A stretch of 64,000 nt of DNA from NCBI RefSeq assembly GCF_020711235.1, contig NZ_JAJFAV010000012.1, positions 62,001-126,000 of the forward strand. Reading direction: 5' to 3'. Below, piece after piece: positions 8,491-16,531 of the stretch. Made by a program: the position numbers and the translations under genes. The DNA is from Hymenobacter sp. 15J16-1T3B. Its GTDB lineage: Bacteria; Bacteroidota; Bacteroidia; Cytophagales; Hymenobacteraceae. Every line of letters starts with the position of its first letter. Position 1 is the stretch's first letter. The notes under the pieces were generated by a model, which saw only the letters and a program-made list of their open reading frames with translations, was not told the DNA's origin and did no database searches.

Positions 8491-8580
8491 GTTTGAGGGG
8501 CTGCGTGGCTCATGCCTGGGTTTGTGGCAACGCAGCTGGAAACCTTTACGCGCGTGATACCCGGCCAAGCCACGACAAAC
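8491..8580 (+). ncRNA. Candidate structured RNA in the phhA 3' region
   Basis: Between phhA and its terminator lie nested complementary segments: GTTTG (8491) with CAAAC (8576), CGTGGCT (8504) with AGCCACG (8568), and GCC-T-GGGT (8514) with ACCCGGC (8559). They enclose an inner loop containing GGCAACGCAG and GGAAACC. An alternative stem CTGCGT (8501)/ACGCAG (8530) overlaps. The shape resembles a compact structured RNA, but it matches no riboswitch class I know, and the strand is uncertain. It may be a 3'-UTR-derived small RNA. Confidence 0.35.
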
Positions 8581-8626
8581 TAAGACCTCGCAAACGTCTT
8601 CTTTCAAGCTACTTGCTCATACCCGA

Positions 8627-8663
8627 AAACAGAAAAGCCCGCTAGCAGCGGGCTTTTCTGTTT
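8627..8663. terminator. Bidirectional terminator between phhA and the PID-CTERM gene
   Basis: A perfect inverted repeat (arms AAACAGAAAAGCCCGCT and AGCGGGCTTTTCTGTTT, loop AGC) gives a GC stem flanked by A and T tracts on both sides. It separates the convergent phhA and the minus-strand gene ending at 8702. Confidence 0.9.
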
Positions 8664-8701
8664 GGTGGGGCTGCCGCAACGGGCAGCCAATAGGGAAAGG
8701 C

Positions 8702-8920
8702 CTACCGTTTGCGCAGGCGCTTAAGGGCGTAAGCGGCCCCGCCGGCAAGCAGCAGGGAGGCACCGCCGTCAAGGGGCACGGCGGTGGGGTCGGCGGCGGG
8801 CGTGCCAGGCGTGGGACCACCCGAGCCAGGCGTTTGAGCCTGAGCGGCGTGGACCAGAATAATCAGCAGCGAGGAGCACAAGAGCGTACCGAGGCGCAGA
8901 AGAGCAGAAGAGCGAAGCAT
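8702..8920 (-). CDS. Small secreted PID-CTERM sorting-signal protein
   Basis: This 72-residue protein starts at the minus-strand ATG at 8920 (MLRSSALLRLG). It has a signal peptide cut near AAQAQ, a Gly/Pro/Thr-rich linker, and a C-terminal tripartite tail: PLDGG, a hydrophobic stretch and KRLRKR. This tail matches the PID-CTERM sorting domain seen in Bacteroidota, in which a PIDGG-like motif precedes a membrane segment and a basic end. Many such proteins are tiny with little more than the signal. It lies 40 bp downstream of a T9SS cargo gene on the same strand. Confidence 0.75.
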   Translation of the reverse strand: MLRSSALLRLGTLLCSSLLIILVHAAQAQTPGSGGPTPGTPAADPTAVPLDGGASLLLAGGAAYALKRLRKR

Positions 8921-8960
8921 AGAATGGAATTGGAGCAGAAACGAAAGAGGTACGCGGTTC

Positions 8961-11900
8961 TTACTCAATGACCACGCGCTTGGTAACGGAGCCCTGGGGC
9001 AGGGCAACGCGCAGCGTGTAGACGCCGGGGGCAAACTGACCCACCTGCAGCGTTTGGGCGGCCGCGCCGCGGCCGGCGGGCAGGGTGCGGCGCAGCACTT
9101 CCTGGCCCAGGGCGTTGAGCAGCACCACGTCGGCCGGGTGCTGGTCGGCGGGCAGGCTCAGGAAGAGCTGCTGACGGGCCGGGTTGGGGTACACCGACAC
9201 CTGCGCGGCCAGGGCCGCCGCCGAGGCGGCCGTTACGCGGTTGTTGAAGATCAGCTCGAAGCGGGGCGTGCTCAGGGAGGCGTCGGCCGCGAACGAGTAG
9301 CTAGCCAGCGGGGCCAGCGGGGTGAGCGTGCCGGTGAGCAGGTCGCGCAGCTGCACGCCGGTGCCGGCGGGCAGGTTCGCCAGCTCATCTACGCGCAGCG
9401 AGTACGTGCCGCTCTGGGCCACGCGCACCAGCACCGGCACTGTCACGGGCGTCGTGCCCAGCGCGGGTCGGCCGTCGATGGCCAGCAGCGCGCCGGCCGC
9501 GTCCAGGCCCAGCAGCACGTTGTGGCCGGCCGTGAGCTTGGGCGCGTCGAAGGCCGCGTCGAAGCCGGCGGTGGCGCCGGTCTGGAAGTAGAGGGCAACT
9601 TGGTCGCTGGCACTCTGCCCGCTCAGGCTCAGCTGCAGCTGCGGGCGGGTGTCGGCGGCGCTGCGCTGCAGCGCGGCGTCGGTGTAGGTCGTGCGGCGGG
9701 CGGCGTTCGAAAGCGAAAGAGTCGCGGAGGCGCCGGGCGCGCTGGTGTGCACGAAGAAGGCTTGGCCCAGCGGGATGATATTGCTGCCGCCGTTCACGCC
9801 CACGCCGTTGACGTAGCTGGCGTAGGTGCCCGCGTACTGCCCGCTCGACTTGTACACGTGCACGGCATTGTCGAGGCCCGTCGCGCCGGTGAAGGCTTGG
9901 GTCCAATCCAGCGGCGCCGGGTAGGGGTTGCCCAGCAGGTGCCAGCCTGACTGCGTTTGCGTGCCGCGGCTCAGGCCGGTGATGGCCACGCTGCCGTTGC
10001 CGAGTGTGCCGACGAAGTCGACGGTCTGGCCCGCGGCCAGGTTGACCGTGTAGCCCCGGCCCGGCACCATCGCCTCACCCGTGCTGGCCGGCGACACCCA
10101 GCCTTGGTCGAAGTCCGCCACGGCCCCGCTGGTCGAGGCGTTGACGCGGCTCTGGTCGTAGGCAAATACCGTCGGGAAGGGCGTTACGCCGCCCGGGTTG
10201 GCAGCCGAGTTGTAGGCCGCGTTGACCCGCGGCGTAAAGGCGCTGGTGGCCAGGTCGCTCAGCGTGGTGTTGGCGACGGGGGCGGCCAGGTGGCGGTAGC
10301 CCAGGCCCGAGTTCAGGCCGCCGTCCAGGTAGCGCTGCACGGTGGCGGTGCCAGTAACCGTGGCCGCGCCGGCGTTGACGACCATGGCCGTGCCGGTCGA
10401 CGACGAGAGCAGGGTGAGGTTGCCGCCCGAGGCCAGGGTGCCGTTGAGCGTGAGCAGGCGCGCCACCGAAAGCGGCGCAGTTAGCTGCGCCCCGGCCGCG
10501 CCCACCGTCACGTTAGCCAGCTGCACGGCGTTGCCGCCGCCCAGCGTTTGCAGCGCGTTGCCCGTCGTGACGAGCGTGCCCGCGCCGCTGAGTGTGCCGT
10601 TGTTGGTCAGGTTCCCGGCCAAGGAGAGGGTGCCGCCGCTGGCAATCTGCAGCGTGGCCCCGCTGACCACGTTGAGCGAGGCCGAAGCCCCGGCGGTGCC
10701 CAGGATGGGCATGCGCGGCGCGCTAGCGGGGATGAATACGTCGGTGGTGCTGGTGGGCAGCACATTGTTGGTCCAGTTGCCGGCCGTAGCCCAGTCCGTG
10801 CTGACTGCCCCCGTCCAAGTACCATTGGCGGCGGGTGGGTTCACGATGACCTGCAGGTCAAAGGTAGTCTGGGCCGGGAGGGGCAGGCCGTTGTCGGTGG
10901 CAATGAAGCTGACCGTATTGGTGCCCACGTTGCAGGGGCTGCCGGTCACGGTAAACACCGTGGTCGGGTTGCTGGTGTTGTTGCCGGTGGTGGTGATGGA
11001 GGCGTTGCAGAGGCCCCGCAGCGCCGAGCTCACGTCAACCGTTTGCGAAACCTCCGGCCCCGAAAACTGCATGGTGATGGTCTGGGTTTCGCCCTGGTTC
11101 AGCGTGATGGTGCTGCCGGCCGGCAAGCCGGCCACGGCCGGCGGAATGTTGCTGCTGCCGCCGCCGCTGCTCGCGCCGCGCACTTGGTAGCCCAGGCACT
11201 GCGCGTCCAGCCAGCTCACGCCGCCCGGTTCGCCCACGGTGGGCTGGTTGGGCGCTTGGTTGCTGTCCAGGTTGAAACGCCCGGTCTGGATGTAGTCGAT
11301 ACCGTTGCCGCTGTTGGCGCCAACGGTGGCCGGTACGCCGCCAAAGCCCCCGGAGCCCTGCGAGGCGCTGCCGGTGGTCCACTGCATGTCATCGTAGGAG
11401 ATGAGCACGTCGTTGCCGGTGAAGCCGGGCGCCGTGTTGGCCTTGATGACGAGCTGAAAGGTGTTTTTCTTGTCGGCCTGGGTGCCGTAGTACCCGACTT
11501 TGTTCCAGACAACTACCAGGCGGTCGGGGAAAACTTTAAACCACACCGAGCCGCTGGCGGGGTTGCGCGTGTCCACGTCGGCCCAAAAAGCCGCCACCAT
11601 GGGCGTGGAGATGGGAAAGCCCGACGAGCTGTAGGTCCCCAACCCCGCGTTGAAGGTGATGTTGCCGTTGGTGTTGACGTACACCGAGTTGTACGTATTG
11701 CCGAACAGGGAAAAATCCCAGCCCAGGGATACCGGGCCGTAGTAGTTGTCGTCGGCGCGCGGAACCTGCGTCCAACCGCCGGCGGCCGTCGTATCGAAGG
11801 GCTCAAAGCAGGCCGGACGGGCCACTACCGGGCCGGCGGGCCGCACGGCCGCGGGCCGATGGGCTGCCGTGGGCGACTGGTTGGCCAGCCGTTGCTTGCG

Positions 11901-12038
11901 CAGGGAGTAGTTCGGGTCGGTGTCGGCCGGGTCCCAGTTGCGGGGCGGGCCGGTTTGCTGGGCGAAGGCAGCGCTGCCGAGCAGCAGTGCCATCATCGCC
12001 GTGCCGAAAAGACGGCGTAATCGGGTAACGGTGGGCAT
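8961..12038 (-). CDS. T9SS cargo protein with NIDO-like domain and type A sorting domain
   Basis: The start at MPTVTRLRRLFGT (12038) gives 1025 residues with a signal peptide ending near AFAQQ. Residues of roughly 70-270 resemble a nidogen-type (NIDO) domain (VYVNTNGNITF, MVAAFWADVDTR, VVWNKVGYY, FQLVIK). Ig-like and beta-helix-like repeats follow. The last 80 residues (VSVYPNPARQQLFLSLP ... GVYTLRV ... KRVVIE) are a T9SS type A sorting domain, predicting export and surface attachment or release. The ligand is unknown. It is the largest exported protein in the window and precedes the PID-CTERM gene. Confidence 0.88.
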   Translation of the reverse strand: MPTVTRLRRLFGTAMMALLLGSAAFAQQTGPPRNWDPADTDPNYSLRKQRLANQSPTAAHRPAAVRPAGPVVARPACFEPFDTTAAGGWTQVPRADDNYYGPVSLGWDFSLFGNTYNSVYVNTNGNITFNAGLGTYSSSGFPISTPMVAAFWADVDTRNPASGSVWFKVFPDRLVVVWNKVGYYGTQADKKNTFQLVIKANTAPGFTGNDVLISYDDMQWTTGSASQGSGGFGGVPATVGANSGNGIDYIQTGRFNLDSNQAPNQPTVGEPGGVSWLDAQCLGYQVRGASSGGGSSNIPPAVAGLPAGSTITLNQGETQTITMQFSGPEVSQTVDVSSALRGLCNASITTTGNNTSNPTTVFTVTGSPCNVGTNTVSFIATDNGLPLPAQTTFDLQVIVNPPAANGTWTGAVSTDWATAGNWTNNVLPTSTTDVFIPASAPRMPILGTAGASASLNVVSGATLQIASGGTLSLAGNLTNNGTLSGAGTLVTTGNALQTLGGGNAVQLANVTVGAAGAQLTAPLSVARLLTLNGTLASGGNLTLLSSSTGTAMVVNAGAATVTGTATVQRYLDGGLNSGLGYRHLAAPVANTTLSDLATSAFTPRVNAAYNSAANPGGVTPFPTVFAYDQSRVNASTSGAVADFDQGWVSPASTGEAMVPGRGYTVNLAAGQTVDFVGTLGNGSVAITGLSRGTQTQSGWHLLGNPYPAPLDWTQAFTGATGLDNAVHVYKSSGQYAGTYASYVNGVGVNGGSNIIPLGQAFFVHTSAPGASATLSLSNAARRTTYTDAALQRSAADTRPQLQLSLSGQSASDQVALYFQTGATAGFDAAFDAPKLTAGHNVLLGLDAAGALLAIDGRPALGTTPVTVPVLVRVAQSGTYSLRVDELANLPAGTGVQLRDLLTGTLTPLAPLASYSFAADASLSTPRFELIFNNRVTAASAAALAAQVSVYPNPARQQLFLSLPADQHPADVVLLNALGQEVLRRTLPAGRGAAAQTLQVGQFAPGVYTLRVALPQGSVTKRVVIE

Positions 12039-12151
12039 AGAGTAAGAAGATGAAGTGGACAAAAAACTTGGACGAAACCGGCTTGCGGCCACGAATGACC
12101 CGACCAGCGGCAATAGTCAGAGCGAAAGTAACAGGTGTAGATATGGAAACA

Positions 12152-12176
12152 ACCCCCAAATCCAGGATTTGGGGGT
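12152..12176 (-). terminator. Hairpin downstream of the dienelactone hydrolase gene
   Basis: ACCCCCAAAT, loop CCAGG, ATTTGGGGGT forms a 10-bp perfect stem 100 bp after the minus-strand hydrolase gene and before the T9SS cargo gene. The downstream T run is weak on either strand. Confidence 0.6.
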
Positions 12177-12272
12177 CTTTATTCTAAGCAATATACCAGC
12201 CGGGGTCAGGGGTAGGCCCGCGCAAGCAGGCAATAGACCAATGAGCGGGAAGCGCCGACCCAGCGCCAGCGC

Positions 12273-13139
12273 CTACGCTTTGAGCTTGAATTTCTTTAGT
12301 AAGTAGTTCAGCGCGATGGTGTTGGCCTGGGTGGCCGCCTTGGCGTCGTACTTGGGGTTCGACGGATTGGCAAAGGCGTGCACGGCGTCAAAGCTGTGTA
12401 CCGTGAGTTGCTTGCCGGCCTTTTTCATATCGGCTTGAAATTGTTTCACCACCGCCGGGCTGATGCCCTGGTCCTGGGTGGCAAAGAGACCCAGCACATC
12501 GGTGTTAAGGGTTTTGAGCTTGGCTACGTCTTTTTCGGGCATGCCGTAGTACATCACGCAGCCCACGGCCTGCTTGCCGGCCAGCAGAGCTGCCTGCAAC
12601 GACCAGCCCCCGCCGAAGCACCAGCCCAGCGAGGCTACTTGCGCCTTGGGCCCGGCGTGCAGCAACGCGCCGCGCAGAATGTTTTTGGCTCTGTTGTTAT
12701 CCACGGCCTGCACCAGGCGGCTGGCTTCTTCGGCGGTGGTGGCCAGCTTGCCGTCGTAGAGGTCCACGGCCAGCACCGTTACGCCGGGCAGGGAAGCGGC
12801 GAGGCGGTCGGTTTCGCGCTTGATGTAGTCGTTCAGGCCCCACCATTCGTGAATCACCAGCAGGTACTTGCCGTCCTTGGTGCCCGGGCCGACTTGGTAG
12901 GCGTGGGCCGTGCTGCTGTCGGGCGTGGAGTAGGTAATGATTTTCCCGGCCTGCTGCGGGGTATAGTCCAGGGGCAGCGGCGAGTCGTGCCCGCTCATGA
13001 AGGCCGGGTCGGCGGCCAAGCTGGCGAAGGCCACCAGGGCATCGGGCGCGGGTTTGACGCAGCAAGAAGGAGCTGCTTTTTGGGCAAAACCGGTGGCAGC
13101 CAGCAGCCAAGCGGCCAGCACAAGGACGAGGTGTTTCAT
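12273..13139 (-). CDS. Exported dienelactone hydrolase family protein
   Basis: This alpha/beta hydrolase has 288 residues, starting at MKHLVLVLAAWLLAATG with a signal peptide or lipoprotein-like leader (a CC pair occurs at about residue 26). The nucleophile is the family Cys in LGWCFGGG; IHEWWGL carries the conserved Glu-Trp-Trp-Gly segment and VHAFAN the catalytic His. Family members hydrolyse dienelactones or related esters and lactones, but substrate specificity cannot be read here. Periplasmic location is inferred. An alternative upstream start at 13184 would hide the signal peptide. Confidence 0.85.
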   Translation of the reverse strand: MKHLVLVLAAWLLAATGFAQKAAPSCCVKPAPDALVAFASLAADPAFMSGHDSPLPLDYTPQQAGKIITYSTPDSSTAHAYQVGPGTKDGKYLLVIHEWWGLNDYIKRETDRLAASLPGVTVLAVDLYDGKLATTAEEASRLVQAVDNNRAKNILRGALLHAGPKAQVASLGWCFGGGWSLQAALLAGKQAVGCVMYYGMPEKDVAKLKTLNTDVLGLFATQDQGISPAVVKQFQADMKKAGKQLTVHSFDAVHAFANPSNPKYDAKAATQANTIALNYLLKKFKLKA

Positions 13140-13209
13140 GGAATAAGGCTTGGGAGTGGGTTTGGTCCCTGAATCGAAAACCAAGGCAATATGTTTCGCT
13201 CCGAGGTTC

Positions 13210-14574
13210 TCAGGCCGGGGCTCCGGTGCGCACGTCAGCCTTAAGTTCGGTGAGCAGGGCGTAGAGCCCGACGTACGTGCGGTTCAGGTAAATGAAGTGC
13301 TCCGAACCGCGCGGTTCCCGCTGCCGGCGCAGCTCGGGCTGCTGCAGCAGGTCGTCGCCGAGGGCGTAGAGCGCCTGCATAAATGCTGGGTCGCCAAAGT
13401 CGAAATGGGGCTGGCGGAAAGGCCGGCCTACCAGGGTCAGCGAATCGTGCAGGGTGCGCAGGTACAGCTCGCGCAGGGCGGGCGCGTCGGCAGGGCGCAG
13501 CACGCCGGCTTCGGTGAGCAGGGCGGCCAAGCGGCCTTCGTCGGCTAGGGTTTCCGGAGCCAGCAGGGCCGTGAATAACCGGTGTACCTCGGCCGGAATG
13601 GTCTTTACGCAGCCGAAATCGAGGACGCCGACCGTGCCGCCGTGCTCCGCTCGCAGCAGGAAGTTGCCGGGGTGCGGGTCGGCATGCACCTGCCGCAGCG
13701 TGTGCAGCTGGTGCATGTAAAAGTCCCAGAGCGCCTGCCCGAGTTGGTTGCGCACGGCCTGCGGGGGCTCAGTGGCCAGAAACTCGCGCAAATGCTGGCC
13801 GGGCAACCAGTCCATCGTCAGGATGCGGGCCGCCGACAGCTCGGGGTAGTAGCCCGGAAACTCCAGGTGCGGCAGCTGCGCCGAGGCCTGGGCAATCTGC
13901 TGGCCGCGGCGCAGCTCCAAGGCGTAATCGGTTTCCTCCAGCAGGCGCGTTTCCACTTCCTCCAAGTACGGGCGCACGGTGGCTTCGTCGAGCCCGAGCA
14001 CCCGTAGGGCAATGGGCTTGACCAAGCGGATGTCGGAGCGGATGCTGGCCGCCACGCCGGGGTACTGCACCTTCACGGCCAGGGGGCAGCCGTTTTTGCG
14101 CGCGAAATGCACCTGCCCGATGCTGGCCGCCTGCCGGGCCTGCGGCTCAAACTCGTCGAATAGCTCGTAGGGCGACTTGCCGAATGTGTCGCGGAAGACC
14201 TTGATAACCAAGGGCGCCGACAACGGCGGGGTTTGGTACTGGGCTTGGGCAAACTGCTCGGCGTAGGCCGCAGGCAGGATGTTTTTTTCCATGGCCAACA
14301 TCTGCGCCACTTTCAGCACCGAGCCCTTCATTTCGCTCAGGGCGCCGTAGAGTTCGGCCGCGTTGGCCGCGTGCAGGTCCTCGGGCCGCACCTCGGCCCC
14401 GGCGGCGCGCTTGGCGTAGTGCTTCACGTAGTTGGCCCCCACTTTCAGGCCGGTTTTGGCGAAGCGGGTAGCCCGAGCCACTTTGCTGGTCGGCAGCGAG
14501 GCCAAAGACCCGGCGTCCGGCTCGCCGGCCGGCCGCGGGGCGTCGGCAGCCGGGTCGTGCGTGGGCTCGCTCAT
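13210..14574 (-). CDS. AarF/UbiB (ABC1) family kinase-like protein
   Basis: At 454 residues this is an ABC1 atypical kinase. The N-terminal KxGQ-like region is present in modified form (GSVLKVAQMLAMEKNILP), and the nucleotide-binding Lys lies in LAVKVQYPG. HADPHPGNFLL supplies the catalytic loop and VLDFGCVK the metal-binding DFG-like Asp. Family members act on isoprenoid quinone or lipid metabolism. Its ATG overlaps the stop of the upstream TetR-like gene (ATGA), so the two are translationally coupled and probably function together. Confidence 0.88.
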   Translation of the reverse strand: MSEPTHDPAADAPRPAGEPDAGSLASLPTSKVARATRFAKTGLKVGANYVKHYAKRAAGAEVRPEDLHAANAAELYGALSEMKGSVLKVAQMLAMEKNILPAAYAEQFAQAQYQTPPLSAPLVIKVFRDTFGKSPYELFDEFEPQARQAASIGQVHFARKNGCPLAVKVQYPGVAASIRSDIRLVKPIALRVLGLDEATVRPYLEEVETRLLEETDYALELRRGQQIAQASAQLPHLEFPGYYPELSAARILTMDWLPGQHLREFLATEPPQAVRNQLGQALWDFYMHQLHTLRQVHADPHPGNFLLRAEHGGTVGVLDFGCVKTIPAEVHRLFTALLAPETLADEGRLAALLTEAGVLRPADAPALRELYLRTLHDSLTLVGRPFRQPHFDFGDPAFMQALYALGDDLLQQPELRRQREPRGSEHFIYLNRTYVGLYALLTELKADVRTGAPA

Positions 14575-15212
14575 GCCCGCCGGGCCGATTGGATCAGGAA
14601 ACGCGCCAGGTCCAAGGCCGAGTCAAACGTGTTGCGGCCGACTAGGTCGAAGCTGAGCGTCACGGCTTTTTCCACCGCCGCGTCGCTGCGCTCAAAGTTC
14701 AAGGACTCGTCCTTCGCGAAAAAGCCGAGCACAAACAGCGCCTGCTGCCAGAAGGCGCGCGGGTACTGCTCTTGCAGCAGCGGGCGGGCCGCCACTTCCT
14801 CGCTCAGCCGGCCTTCGCGCAGCAAATCGGCCACGAAGGTTTCGAAGTCTTGGCGGAAGTCGTCGAGCACGCGGGGCGTGAAGCCGGGCACTGCGGGCAT
14901 AGAACGGCGCAAGGACTGCAGGGCGTAGCTGCGGTTCTGCTTCAGGATTTCGAGCAGCGTGAAATAAAACGCCAGCAGCTTTTCCCGCGCCCCGTAGTCG
15001 GCCCACACCGGCTCTTGCGCGGCCCGGGTGCGGGCATTCCGGCCAAAGTCGGCCCACAACTCCCGGTCGATGGCCGCGAAGGTGGGGTAGTAGCGGTAAA
15101 ACTCAGCTTCCGGCAAATCCAACTGCTGCGTGAGCTGGTACACCGATGCCGGGGGCTGGTTGTGCCGGAGCACGTAGTCGAGGTATGCCTGCTTGATGCG
15201 GTCCTTTTCCAT
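14571..15212 (-). CDS. TetR-like transcriptional regulator
   Basis: The protein has 213 residues from MEKDRIKQAYLDYVL (alternative start 15224). Residues 5-55 form a helix-turn-helix with TetR character (PASVYQLTQQLDLPEAEFYRYYPTFAAID), where FYRYYP matches the usual FYxYF pattern. The all-helical C-terminal part (DFVADLLREGRLSEE..., FWQQALFVLGFFAKDES) resembles TetR C-terminal domains. The stop codon overlaps the start of the AarF kinase gene, a pairing that suggests it controls or senses the same lipid or quinone process. Confidence 0.8.
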   Translation of the reverse strand: MEKDRIKQAYLDYVLRHNQPPASVYQLTQQLDLPEAEFYRYYPTFAAIDRELWADFGRNARTRAAQEPVWADYGAREKLLAFYFTLLEILKQNRSYALQSLRRSMPAVPGFTPRVLDDFRQDFETFVADLLREGRLSEEVAARPLLQEQYPRAFWQQALFVLGFFAKDESLNFERSDAAVEKAVTLSFDLVGRNTFDSALDLARFLIQSARRA

Positions 15213-15308
15213 AGCACTTATCAACCACGGAAGGCCGCTAATGGTTGGGATTCAAAATTGAAAATGAGCGCAGTATTATGCATTAAAATAATATTTTATT
15301 GAACATAG

Positions 15309-15338
15309 TTGGTGTTTTATCCAAGGGTAGTACTTTTG
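15309..15338 (+). promoter_or_regulatory. Promoter of the OmpA-like gene
   Basis: TTG at 15309-15311, a 19-bp spacer and TACTTTTG at 15331-15338 match the Bacteroidota consensus exactly. An A/T-rich stretch (AAAATAATATTTTATTG) lies just upstream. The predicted start is near 15345, about 22 bp before the ATG at 15367. Confidence 0.8.
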
Positions 15339-15366
15339 ACCAACTCGGTATTATGCCGCTAACCCC

Positions 15367-16452
15367 ATGGATTATCTTATTTCCTTTCGAGTAGCACTGT
15401 GCTGGGGAGGCCTGTTGCTTACGGGCCCCACAGCCTTTGCGCAATCAATCGGCCCTAGTATTGCCGGCAGTGTGCAGTCAATTGAAAGCCAAGGTGTAAG
15501 CAAGGCGTTGGTAACGGTGGTGCACGTGCCCTCCGGCGCTAAAAAGGCCACCACCACCGACGGCAGCGGCAAGTTTGTGTTGGCGAACCTGACCGCCGGC
15601 GGACCCTACGTGGTGCAGGTCAGCCAGCCGGGGTTCCAGTCGCGGGTGGCCGATAACGTGTTTCTGACCACGGACCAGCCCACCAAGCTGACGTTCACGC
15701 TGACGCGGCCTGGTGACAAATCCGCTGCCCGCGCATCGGCTTCGACTGCAACGCCGCGCGAAGCTACCGCACCGGCTCCGGTGGCCGCACCGCTGCCGGC
15801 GCCTCAGCTCACCGCCCAGGTTGCGGCGCCGGCGTCCGGCGCCAGTGCGGGCGAGCCGGCCCGCACCTACGCCTACAAGCCTCGGGCCGCCTACACTCCG
15901 CGCAAGCCCGCGCCCGTGGTGAAGCCCGCCACCAGCGGCCACTACGACGCCAAGTCTGGCAACTACATCTACGAAACCGGCGCCCCCGTTACCCTCAAGC
16001 TCGCCGGCGGCAGCCAGCTCAGCGGCGTGGGGCAGATGTCGACCGAAAGCCTGCTGTACCGGTTCATCACCGACCCGGCCGCGCAGGTGGATACCGTGGA
16101 CCTGACCAGGGGCTGGGTGAACTTCGACCGGGTGTTCTTCGAGCCCGGCAAGGCCACGCTCACGCCCGATTCGCGGGTGCAGCTCGGCCACATTGCCCAG
16201 TTGCTGCGGGCCTACCCGAACGTGCGCATCAAGCTCGGCGGCTACACCGACAGCACCGGGGCCTACAAAGTCAACCGCCTGCTCAGCGAAGCCCGCGCCC
16301 AAGCGGCCTGGGCTACTCTGGTGGAAATGGGCGTGGGCGCCAGCCGCATGGATGCCCGCGGCTACGGCCCGCGCTACGCCATTGCGCCGAACACCAGCGA
16401 GGAAGGCCGCGCCATGAACCGCCGGCTGAGCATCAAGGTGCTGCAGAAGTAA
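15367..16452 (+). CDS. OmpA-family protein with carboxypeptidase-regulatory-like domain
   Basis: The 361-residue protein has a signal peptide ending near AFAQ. Residues about 30-115 form a CarboxypepD_reg-like beta-sandwich (VSKALVTVVHVPSGAKKATTT). A Pro/Ala-rich linker covers about 118-185, and the C-terminal 105 residues are an OmpA peptidoglycan-binding domain (FFEPGKATLTPDSRVQLGHIA, GGYTDSTGAYKVNRLLSEARA, NRRLSIKVL). It is predicted to sit in the periplasm or outer membrane bound to the cell wall. A consensus promoter lies directly upstream, so it is likely monocistronic. Confidence 0.87.
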   Translation: MDYLISFRVALCWGGLLLTGPTAFAQSIGPSIAGSVQSIESQGVSKALVTVVHVPSGAKKATTTDGSGKFVLANLTAGGPYVVQVSQPGFQSRVADNVFLTTDQPTKLTFTLTRPGDKSAARASASTATPREATAPAPVAAPLPAPQLTAQVAAPASGASAGEPARTYAYKPRAAYTPRKPAPVVKPATSGHYDAKSGNYIYETGAPVTLKLAGGSQLSGVGQMSTESLLYRFITDPAAQVDTVDLTRGWVNFDRVFFEPGKATLTPDSRVQLGHIAQLLRAYPNVRIKLGGYTDSTGAYKVNRLLSEARAQAAWATLVEMGVGASRMDARGYGPRYAIAPNTSEEGRAMNRRLSIKVLQK

Positions 16453-16466
16453 CAGCTGGTTTTGCC

Positions 16467-16524
16467 CTGCAACCCGCCCGCGCCCGGCTTCCACCTCTGG
16501 TAGCTGGGCGCGGGCGGGTTGCAG
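16467..16524. terminator. Inverted repeat between ompA-like gene and photolyase
   Basis: Perfect 19-bp arms (CTGCAACCCGCCCGCGCCC and its complement) surround a 20-base loop in the convergent spacer. There is no long T tract, but the very stable stem probably stops transcription from both sides. Confidence 0.7.
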
Positions 16525-16531
16525 GAGCGTC

